A stretch of DNA of 64,000 nt, taken from the NCBI RefSeq assembly GCF_003150675.1, contig NZ_QGGB01000002.1, forward strand, positions 1 through 64,000, written 5' to 3'. The translations under genes and the position numbers were made by a program. The notes under the pieces are model-generated. The model was not told where the DNA came from and did not search any database. It saw nothing but the letters and a program-made list of their open reading frames with translations. Shown one piece after another: positions 53,295 through 60,955 of this stretch. Position 1 is the first letter of the stretch. Every line of letters begins with the position of its first letter. This stretch comes from Rhodohalobacter mucosus. Its GTDB lineage: Bacteria; Bacteroidota; Rhodothermia; Balneolales; Balneolaceae.

Positions 53295-55424
53295 TTACCC
53301 CTCAACAACTCCCTTCCACTGTTGTTCGGGCTCCTCCGTTAACATCTCCCTGCATTTATCAATGTAATACCTGGATGGATTCATCACCGGCCCTGCATTG
53401 AGGTGTGACTGCTCGAATGCTTCAACCTCCGTGAAGTATGTCATGGCCGTTTCAAAAGAGCGGGAGTAATAGAGCTGGAGTGCCTCCTCAAATTTTTCGA
53501 TCAGTTTTGCTGTTTCCTCTCCGGCATTGCGGTCAAAACCTACAAGCTGATAAAGTGCCAGCGGTTCGCTTTTACCCTTCACCCGTACACGGCCAAGCTT
53601 TCTGAACACGAACTCACCGGTCTCAAGAGCTTCATCCCTGCTGCTCTGTGACACGATCGCATATACACCAAATATTTTACAGGCCGATTCACACCGTGCA
53701 CCCACATTCACCTGGTCGCCCATAACGGTGTAGTTAAAACGACGTTCGGACCCCATATTCCCGACCAGCATTTTACCGGTATTAATGCCGAATCGTGTAT
53801 TAAATCGTACCGTATTGCCCGACTGACCGTTTTTAGTCCATGTTGTCCCTGCAAGCAAAGCGGTTCTGCACGCATCGGCAGCATGGTTTTCTGTAGCAAC
53901 GGGCGCACCGTAAAACGCCATAACCGCATCTCCTATGTATTTGTCGAGCGTACCGCTGCACTGGTTTATAATATTGGTCATATCGTCCAGATAGTTGTTC
54001 ATCATCGAAACCAGCTCAATCGGATCCAGATTTTCGGAAATGGATGTAAAACTTTCAATGTCGCTGAATAAAACGGTGAGGTGCTCGAGGCTGCCTCCCA
54101 GCTTGTATTCGATTTCATCCGCAACCATTTTCTCAACGAGCTCAGGAGAAACGTAAGACGAAAACATGGATTTAATTTTCTTCTTTTCTCTTACCTCAAA
54201 GATCACGTTCTGCATCGTTGAACCCGTGTAACCGAGCAGAACTGCAAGATATACCGGCAGTACGGGCAGAAATGTGTTGAACTGAAGAAATGCAAAGAGC
54301 GCAATTACGCTCCACAATGTGCCAATCAATATGGCGGATATCAAACCACCCCAGCCGATGTAGATATAGGTGAGAAAAAATGAAATGACCAGTATAGCGA
54401 GGGCTATCATAAGATTCTGGAGCGTACTTAATTCACGCAGAAAATTATGGTCTAAAATCGATTGCAGTGCATTTGCATGAATCTCAACCCCTGCCATGGT
54501 CTTTTCACCGGATGAATTTGTAAATGGCACCTGATGAAAATCCTGTAGTTCGGGCATGGTTGCCCCAACCAGCACAACCTTGTCACGCAGAACATCCTGA
54601 TGAAGGAGGCCATAGTCGGGATGGTCGAATTCATTTACTTCAAATGCCAGCATCTCCGTATTGGTCTCGAACTCCTCATCATCCACAATACTCTCCAGGC
54701 TTATATAATCAAAAGATCTGTAGCCTCCGTAGTAGTTCAGAAGCATTCTGCCCTCTTCCGTTTTTGCAAGCGTGCGATCTCCGATATGGTAATAGTTCCG
54801 TTCATTTTCATACCGGATCTCCTCACCCAACACAAGCGGCACCATCTGAAGTGCCAGTGAGTAATAGGATGTTCCCTGATGATTGGCCTGCAGCGGATAA
54901 CTCCTGATTACCCCGTCAATGTCCCTCCGCATATCTACAAATCCTATATTCCAGGGCGTGGCCTCCATCAAAGCCTCCCGAGGAAAAACAGGCGAGATAT
55001 TCTCAATGATATAGTTTCCAGCTCTCAGGTCAGCCTGCCTTCTGAAACCCCCGATAAATATCACATTGCCGGCTTCCTCAACGGCATCTGCAAACAGTTG
55101 ATCATTTAGCGGATCGTACAGATCGGGCTGATCGAACATCACATCGAATGCGATTGCATGTACGCCTGCCTTATTTAGATTTTCTACAAGTTTGGCATAC
55201 ACGCTTGTGGGCCAGGGAAACTTATATGGAATCTCAGCATCCGCCTGCTGGCTGAGTTCAACAATCACAATATCACTGTGAGACAGGTCCTGCTCCCCAC
55301 GCACCTGGAACAGAACATCGCGCATACTGAGGTCTCCCGACTGTATGGGCGGTGATAGAAAAAAGGCGAGCAGAATTGCCCCCGTAACCAGCAGCGTTAA
55401 TATGGTGGAGCCGATATTTTTCAA
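53295..55424 (-). CDS. CHASE2 domain adenylate/guanylate cyclase
   Basis: A 709-residue membrane sensor cyclase. An N-terminal helix (residues 6-24) is followed by a periplasmic CHASE2 domain (about 25-330: MRDVLFQVRG, AIAFDVMFDQPD, RSYPLQ). Three helices follow (about 335-415) and then a class III catalytic domain (about 445-625). LTVLFSDIESFTS and DKYIGDAVMAFYG hold the two metal-binding aspartates; GINTGKMLVGNMGSERRFNYTVMGDQVN is the rest of the active site. A C-terminal TPR-like helical tail ends the protein. It makes cAMP or cGMP in response to an unknown signal. The FecR gene upstream on the same strand is a frequent companion of CHASE2 cyclases. Confidence 0.93.
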   Translation of the reverse strand: MKNIGSTILTLLVTGAILLAFFLSPPIQSGDLSMRDVLFQVRGEQDLSHSDIVIVELSQQADAEIPYKFPWPTSVYAKLVENLNKAGVHAIAFDVMFDQPDLYDPLNDQLFADAVEEAGNVIFIGGFRRQADLRAGNYIIENISPVFPREALMEATPWNIGFVDMRRDIDGVIRSYPLQANHQGTSYYSLALQMVPLVLGEEIRYENERNYYHIGDRTLAKTEEGRMLLNYYGGYRSFDYISLESIVDDEEFETNTEMLAFEVNEFDHPDYGLLHQDVLRDKVVLVGATMPELQDFHQVPFTNSSGEKTMAGVEIHANALQSILDHNFLRELSTLQNLMIALAILVISFFLTYIYIGWGGLISAILIGTLWSVIALFAFLQFNTFLPVLPVYLAVLLGYTGSTMQNVIFEVREKKKIKSMFSSYVSPELVEKMVADEIEYKLGGSLEHLTVLFSDIESFTSISENLDPIELVSMMNNYLDDMTNIINQCSGTLDKYIGDAVMAFYGAPVATENHAADACRTALLAGTTWTKNGQSGNTVRFNTRFGINTGKMLVGNMGSERRFNYTVMGDQVNVGARCESACKIFGVYAIVSQSSRDEALETGEFVFRKLGRVRVKGKSEPLALYQLVGFDRNAGEETAKLIEKFEEALQLYYSRSFETAMTYFTEVEAFEQSHLNAGPVMNPSRYYIDKCREMLTEEPEQQWKGVVEG

Positions 55425-55557
55425 CGTCCCGGTACTGTGTGATAAATGGGTTTAACCGAATGGAGGTATCAGATCTAATTATACAACCATTTGCACTATT
55501 GCCAAAACCCCTAATTAAATCTTCCTTGATCCGCTTTTTTGTACTTTTTTAAAAAGA

Positions 55558-56193
55558 TTACTCATTCACGGCTGGAATCAGCCCGGATATCTCCCTCAGT
55601 ACAAGTTCCCCTGATTGATCGGATTCGAGTCTGTAGGCTTTGGGGGTGCCTGCTTCCGAAACCGGTTTGTAGGTTAAAGACAAATGCTGCATATCAGCAG
55701 CCGACAAATTACCATTTATAATTTCACCCGAACTGTTCGTGATTTGGGCATACATTCCTTTGCGGATTGTGGTCTGACTCCCCGAAGTGAGCGATTCTAT
55801 CCGGATCTGGCCGTCCTCAACCCAATAAAATCCACTTTTTTCAATGCCTGCGTTGGCTGATTCTGCATTTATCAGACTTTCATTTACCATAACCCTGATA
55901 GTGAACTGGCTCTGTTTATTTGTATGGATAAGAAATTTACCGCGTAAAAGCTGAACGTCAATAACTTCATTTGCCTGTGCTGCCCTGAACCAGATCGATG
56001 AGTTGGGATGAAGCATCAGGTAAGAATCATCCGTTAGTGCAATCCGAACAAACTCCCTGTCTGCCGACAATACCGTATCTGCGTCTGAAACAATCTGAAT
56101 AGACCGTTCTGACGGATTGTTAAACTGCACAAACGCCCGGGAAGACTGTGGGTAGAACAATACTGCACACGTTAAAAGTATGATGACACGCAT
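55558..56193 (-). CDS. FecR domain-containing exported protein
   Basis: A 211-residue protein with a signal peptide (ILLTCAVLFYPQSSRA) and a FecR-type beta-sandwich. It contains SDADTVLSADREFVRIALTDDSYLMLHPNSSIWFR, LLRGKFLIHTN and FTIRVMVNESLINAESANAGI. Unlike anti-sigma FecR proteins it has no N-terminal cytoplasmic domain. It therefore probably acts as a secreted partner of the cyclase 133 bp downstream; FecR and CHASE2 genes often occur together. A ligand or peptidoglycan role is possible. Confidence 0.88.
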   Translation of the reverse strand: MRVIILLTCAVLFYPQSSRAFVQFNNPSERSIQIVSDADTVLSADREFVRIALTDDSYLMLHPNSSIWFRAAQANEVIDVQLLRGKFLIHTNKQSQFTIRVMVNESLINAESANAGIEKSGFYWVEDGQIRIESLTSGSQTTIRKGMYAQITNSSGEIINGNLSAADMQHLSLTYKPVSEAGTPKAYRLESDQSGELVLREISGLIPAVNE

Positions 56194-56574
56194 AAAAAGA
56201 GTATGAGAGATATTTACTTGCCTGCCTGTGTAGAAAATAAATTCTTTGGGCGAATCTCATGAAATTCCAGGAACTGAAGCCTCATTCCAATCACTGATAC
56301 ACCGTAAACAAAAAAAAGTTCGTCAAAAATCAAGAATTTGTTCAAAACCGCTGTGGGTATGCACTACTCACCGGTTGCAGGGAACAAAATCAGTGGCGCC
56401 GGGTAAAATATACCTGCTCATGATCCAAATTGTCTCCGGTTTTGAGCCCGATTTTTCTGGGCAGAAAAGATGCGGCAGCATGGATTATTCAGGAAGGGCG
56501 GGCAAACTTACATTCAGAAAATTAACTGAAAATACTACAATCGCTTCAAACAAAAGATATGGACATTTAAAGAA
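56194..56574. other. Intergenic stretch between FecR start and tRNA-linked array
   Basis: About 380 bases with no convincing gene or repeat. It must contain the FecR promoter on the minus strand. A frame that crosses it into the 175-bp repeats is an artefact, because the repeat unit length is not a multiple of three. Confidence 0.5.
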
Positions 56575-57165
56575 GTGGAGCTACGGCCCCGAAGCCTCGG
56601 AGGAACCCGCGAAGCATTGCTTCGCAACATCAAAGCCATTGCATAGCATGAGTGCATCAATCTTCAGTACGAATTCCACAACACTGCAAGGTCAAACACT
56701 CTGTGAAGCTACGGCTCTGGGTCTGAGCATCCGGGTTGCCATATTTAGAGTGGAGCTACGGCCCCGAAGCCTCGGGGGAACCCGCGAAGCATTGCTTCGC
56801 AACATCAAAGCCATTGCATAGCATGAATGCATCAATCTTCAGTACGAATTCCACAACACTGCAAGGTCAAACACTCTGTGAAGCTACGGCTCTGGACCTG
56901 AGCGTCTGGGTTGCCAAATTTAGAGTGGAGCTACGGCCCCGAAGCCTCGGGGGAACCCGCGAAGCATTGCTTCGCAACATCAAAGCCATTGCATAGCATG
57001 AGTGCATCAATCTTCAGTACGAATTCCACAACACTGCAAGGTCAAACACTCTGTGAAGCTACGGCTCTGGGCCTGATCGTCCGGGTTGCCAAATTTAGAG
57101 TGGAGCTACGGCCCCGAAGCCTCGGGGGAACCCCGGACACGATCGTCCGGGTTGCCAAATTTAGA
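56575..57165. repeat. 175-bp tandem array carrying copies of the tRNA-Ala 3' end
   Basis: Three units of exactly 175 bp (56575-56749, 56750-56924, 56925-57099; about 95% identical by eye) and a 66-bp partial unit (57100-57165) lie directly beside tRNA-Ala. Each unit starts with GTGGAGCTACGG, which is the complement of the tRNA 3' acceptor and T-stem end. Inside are perfect hairpins (CCCCGA/TCGGGG and GCGAAGC/GCTTCGC). Not protein-coding: 175 is not divisible by 3. Confidence 0.95.
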
Positions 57166-57166
57166 G

Positions 57167-57240
57167 TGGAGCTACGGGGATTCGAACCCCGGACCTTCGC
57201 GCTGCCAGCGCGACGCTCTAGCCAGCTGAGCTATAGCCCC
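57167..57240 (-). tRNA. tRNA-Ala (GGC anticodon)
   Basis: On the minus strand the 74-nt cloverleaf reads from GGGGCTATAGCTCAGC, through anticodon loop CTGGCAG (anticodon GGC), to GGGGTTCGAATCCCC and TAGCTCCA. The acceptor has the G3-U70 pair, the alanine identity element. CCA is not encoded; the DNA continues CTCTAAAT. Its 3' end is repeated at the joints of the neighbouring array. Confidence 0.97.
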
Positions 57241-57294
57241 TTTTTTAAGGTCAAATAATATATGATGATTATAAATCATATGTCAAAAAAACCT

Positions 57295-57325
57295 TTTGTT
57301 TGGTATTATTGGTTGTGTATTTTTA
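57295..57325 (+). promoter_or_regulatory. Candidate promoter of the OmpA-family gene
   Basis: TTTG (57295-57298) and TATTTTTA (57318-57325) are spaced by 19 bp, close to the Bacteroidota TTTG / TAnnTTTG consensus. The start codon is 65 bp further on. Confidence 0.45.
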
Positions 57326-57389
57326 CAAAGGAAAAACTCTCTAACTTTTCAACCTACAACATCATACTAACCGTACAGGAGCCAAAAAC

Positions 57390-58337
57390 ATGTTAAAATC
57401 TTACAAATATCTGATCATGGGCTTACTTGCTTCAGCTCTCGTTATGCAGTCATGCGGAAGCAGTGAACCCGAGGGTGATCCCGATCCCCTTACCCTGGAG
57501 TATCTGATGAGTCTCACAGATGAAGAACTCATGCAGCGCGACAGCGACGGTGACGGGCTCAATGATTATGACGAAATTTATGTATACGAAACCAGTCCTT
57601 TATCACCCGACAGTGATGATGATGGCCTCAATGATTACGATGAAGTAATGACTCATGGTACCGATCCGCTAACTGCCGACTCAGACGATGATGGCCTGTC
57701 AGACGGCGATGAGGTGAATGTTTATAACACAGACCCTCTGGACACCGATACTGATGGTGATGGCCTAAACGACTACGATGAAGTAATGCAGTACGAAACG
57801 GATCCGCTGGATGCCGATACTGACGGTGATGGCCTTACCGACTTCGAAGAGGCAATGGAATACAACTCAGACCCGCTTCAGCCCGACTCTGACGGCGATG
57901 GATTCTCAGATGGACAGGAAGTGGAAATGGGAACAGATCTTCTCGATTCCAATAATCCACCTTTCATCAGCGAATTGAACACCATCAATTTTGACTTCGA
58001 TCGTTCCAATATCCGTGACATGGACGCACAGCTTCTCGCAGAAAACGTAGAGATGCTGAGCAACGCAGATGCATTCCGCGTACGTGTTGATGCTTACACG
58101 GATCATGTGGGCGGTGACCAGTACAACCTGCGTCTCAGCCTCAGAAGAGCGAACTCCGTCGTTGATTTCTACAAAGACAACGGTATTGCTGAAGACAGAA
58201 TTGAATTCAGGGGTCTCGGAAAAGCTCCGGTACCGTGTGCCGAAGCCGAAAAAGATGAAGACACTCCCGGCTGTGAGAAAAACAGACGTGCAGAGTCTAT
58301 TCCTCTGAATCCATACCCTTTTACTCCAAGAAACTAA
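57390..58337 (+). CDS. OmpA family lipoprotein with thrombospondin type 3 repeats
   Basis: A 315-residue outer-membrane lipoprotein (lipobox LVMQSC, Cys22). Residues 50-190 hold five to six calcium-binding TSP3-like repeats of the form DSDGDGLNDYDE, which make an acidic rod. The C-terminal OmpA domain (about 200-310) has INFDFDRSNIRDMDAQLLAENVEML and DAYTDHVGGDQYNLRLSLRRANSVVDFY, which bind peptidoglycan. It should link the outer membrane to the cell wall. The last segment, GLGKAPVPCAEAEKDED, contains a Cys pair that may form a disulfide. A terminator hairpin follows. Confidence 0.93.
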   Translation: MLKSYKYLIMGLLASALVMQSCGSSEPEGDPDPLTLEYLMSLTDEELMQRDSDGDGLNDYDEIYVYETSPLSPDSDDDGLNDYDEVMTHGTDPLTADSDDDGLSDGDEVNVYNTDPLDTDTDGDGLNDYDEVMQYETDPLDADTDGDGLTDFEEAMEYNSDPLQPDSDGDGFSDGQEVEMGTDLLDSNNPPFISELNTINFDFDRSNIRDMDAQLLAENVEMLSNADAFRVRVDAYTDHVGGDQYNLRLSLRRANSVVDFYKDNGIAEDRIEFRGLGKAPVPCAEAEKDEDTPGCEKNRRAESIPLNPYPFTPRN

Positions 58338-58375
58338 ATTAACTGTTTCCCGGAGTTTTTGATCGCTTATCGTAC

Positions 58376-58407
58376 AAAGGCGGGCTTTATAAGTCCGCCT
58401 TTTTTAT
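58376..58407 (+). terminator. Intrinsic terminator after OmpA-family gene
   Basis: AAAGGCGGGCTT and AAGTCCGCCTTT pair (with one G-T pair) across a TAT loop, followed by a run of T. It lies about 40 bp after the stop and between convergent genes. Confidence 0.9.
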
Positions 58408-58476
58408 TTCATCTTTTCTCTCAATCAGGTCGTGAAACCTGCTTGCTATATACCCTTCCAAAAAAATAATTGCCTT

Positions 58477-60861
58477 CTAAAAGTACCTGGGTACAGACAC
58501 TCCGATAAAATACCCTCTGTCATCAAGTCTCTTTGCAATATCAATTCTCAAAATCCCGAACACGCTGTTCAGGCTAAGCCCTGCTTCTGTATGTGTACCC
58601 TCCGAATTCAGAATTCCCGGCAAACCATTGCTCCCCCCACCAGCCGAACCCGCACCGCCAAAAAGGATAATACCCCATCCCCTATCAACCAACGGCCACA
58701 AGCCAAGAAGCTCAAAGGGAATCGTCCTGAAGTTGTGCTCTGCAGTCACGAACCAATATTCGGATCCTTCATAGGGCAGCCCGTTCCTTGTGCGCAATGA
58801 ACCAAATGGGGTGAAGCGGGCCAATGATCCATCGATCGCCCCATGCCGCTGCACGGGCATTCCGGAAGTTGCAGTGCCGCCTGTGAAAAAGATATGCAGC
58901 TGGTTTGCGAATAGTCTTCTCCTGTAAAATGTTGGAATACTCAGTTCACCTGAAGCCTGAACCTTCAGATAGCTGAAATCACTGCCCAGTGACGGGCCGC
59001 TCCACTCTCCCCTGATTTCAAAACCGTTGGTACCGGAAAAGCCTAATGTGCCGGACTCATGATTTATGTTGATCTCCGCGTAAAAAGAGTTAAGCAGCCC
59101 TTCTTCGACCGGTAAATTGGGCCGGCGTGTTTTATGAAAACCGAACAAGCTGTAGTCGAGCACATCCCCGCTGATTGAACGGTGTCTTTCATGCGTGCCT
59201 CCAATCGAAATGCGGGTGTAAGGAAGCAGCTGCCGGGCCCTGATTTCGGCTGACAGTTTTTCATTGCGGAAATAGTCAAAATAATCCTCTGCTCCGGATA
59301 TTGTGGCTATGCTGTTCATAATCGGCGGATAGATCTGTGATCTGTAGCGGGTATCTGTTGCGTTCATATAGAGAAACTCCAGGGATAGTACCGCTTCATT
59401 TCCCTGCCACAGCCGCTGCCGTACTCCGGCTGAAACATCCCACATTTCACTGAAAAAACTGTATCCAGCACTCAGTTCTGCTCTTTGATTTATCGCTTCG
59501 AAAGTATGACGATATCCAAGACCGGCATGGAAACCGTCAACTCGATTAAAGCGGGCTTTGATTGTGAAGCCATCCGGAACCATCGCACCCAATCCTGATA
59601 AGAATCCGTTTCCGCCGCCATTTCCTTGCTCATCTTCATCAATCATTCGGGCAAGAAATCCTTCTGGACGAAATGCTTCTTCAAGAGTCTGTGTGCTGTC
59701 AATGGTTTCGTACGCAATTTGCTCTTCTTCCGTAAGGGGAATCTGAACCATTTCAGTTAACAGCTTAAGTGAATCGGTTGCGGATGTATCGGCCCTTACA
59801 AAGTCACTTTCAACAGCAAATACAGAATCCGGCATTGCCGTATTCACCTCATAACCCGACAGCCTCGATAGCTGCCGAAATTGAATGGATGGAAACTGAA
59901 GGCCAACTATCCCCACTCGTATCACCCCCTCAATGCGAACATCCACGGGCAGCCAAAAGTCCTTTCCGTAGTTGCTGAACTGCTGCATGTAGGAAAGCTG
60001 AAAATCCTGAACCGGCGGCGGAAACGTGACCACCCTGTTGGGACGGAGCTCTACTTCGAGGAGTGCAAAATCACCCCCATGCACAAAAGCAACACCTTCA
60101 AACAGAGGCTGCCTCTCTCTTTTTGGAATCACTTCAATTTTATACACCGGAACATCATCCATTACGGTGGTTTCGATCAGTGAATACCTATAGTACCTTA
60201 GAGCGTCAGGATGGGTAATCCCCACCATGTTGAATCCTGCAATTTCAATATCGTCATCGTAAAAGTTGGGTAGATAGCGTACCCCTGAAAAATTCTGGTC
60301 TGCGCTCAGATTGGATGTCTGCCGTACCTCTTGCTGAATTTCACGGATACCCCGTTCACGATCCCAATAAAGAACCGAACGGCTTTCAGACACAGATGCT
60401 ATCGACGTATCATTGCTCAGAACCTGGCGTGTATAGGCATCCACGCTGTAATTCTGCAGATTCTTCCTCCAGATTTGCTTTCTGGCAATAACCGTCTCCA
60501 TGATCGACAAGCCGGGGTCCCTGTCGGTAACCACAATCTCCTCCATCTCCGTAACAGCTCTTTCGAGCATGATTTGCAGTGGGAAAACAGTCTTATCCGT
60601 GATGCGTATACGTGTAGTCCTGTACCCTATATAGCGTACCTGCAAGGTAACGGGCAGTGTATCTGCCTCAATACTGAACTCACCCTCAGGATTGGAGATG
60701 GTTCCCCTGTACGTTCCGTCAATCAATATGGTAGCAGACGGCAGAGATTCACCGGTTTCTGAATCATATACGGCTCCGGATATCAAAACCGTGGACTGCT
60801 GTGAAGAAACATCAGACCAAAAAAACAAATAAAACAGAAGTAGCAGGGATACCCGTCGCAT
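58477..60861 (-). CDS. DUF5686-like outer membrane protein with carboxypeptidase-regulatory domain
   Basis: A 794-residue exported protein. A signal peptide (LLLLFYLFFWSDVSSQ) is followed by a carboxypeptidase-regulatory-like beta-sandwich (residues 25-110: ISGAVYDSETGESLPSATILIDGT, IGYRTTRIRI). Then comes a DUF5686-type region with METVIARKQIWRKNLQNYSVDAYTRQ, and a long C-terminal beta-barrel ending in FIGVSVPRYF. DUF5686 proteins are widespread in Bacteroidota and have no proven function. It lacks a TonB plug, so it is not a classical receptor. It is transcribed in the same direction as the TonB receptor upstream, with 94 bp between genes. Confidence 0.85.
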   Translation of the reverse strand: MRRVSLLLLFYLFFWSDVSSQQSTVLISGAVYDSETGESLPSATILIDGTYRGTISNPEGEFSIEADTLPVTLQVRYIGYRTTRIRITDKTVFPLQIMLERAVTEMEEIVVTDRDPGLSIMETVIARKQIWRKNLQNYSVDAYTRQVLSNDTSIASVSESRSVLYWDRERGIREIQQEVRQTSNLSADQNFSGVRYLPNFYDDDIEIAGFNMVGITHPDALRYYRYSLIETTVMDDVPVYKIEVIPKRERQPLFEGVAFVHGGDFALLEVELRPNRVVTFPPPVQDFQLSYMQQFSNYGKDFWLPVDVRIEGVIRVGIVGLQFPSIQFRQLSRLSGYEVNTAMPDSVFAVESDFVRADTSATDSLKLLTEMVQIPLTEEEQIAYETIDSTQTLEEAFRPEGFLARMIDEDEQGNGGGNGFLSGLGAMVPDGFTIKARFNRVDGFHAGLGYRHTFEAINQRAELSAGYSFFSEMWDVSAGVRQRLWQGNEAVLSLEFLYMNATDTRYRSQIYPPIMNSIATISGAEDYFDYFRNEKLSAEIRARQLLPYTRISIGGTHERHRSISGDVLDYSLFGFHKTRRPNLPVEEGLLNSFYAEININHESGTLGFSGTNGFEIRGEWSGPSLGSDFSYLKVQASGELSIPTFYRRRLFANQLHIFFTGGTATSGMPVQRHGAIDGSLARFTPFGSLRTRNGLPYEGSEYWFVTAEHNFRTIPFELLGLWPLVDRGWGIILFGGAGSAGGGSNGLPGILNSEGTHTEAGLSLNSVFGILRIDIAKRLDDRGYFIGVSVPRYF

Positions 60862-60955
60862 GCAAATCCTTAGTAAAATGGTGTTTTGGCAATGCTACGA
60901 AATACACTCCCTATTCGTTTCACAATTTCTTTGTCTTACGTCGGATTGGTACCCT

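Noticed and set aside
56246..57258. Overlapping frames of 86-191 residues in the 175-bp array
   Set aside because: They repeat because the DNA repeats. The unit is not a multiple of three and the last frame runs through the tRNA gene.
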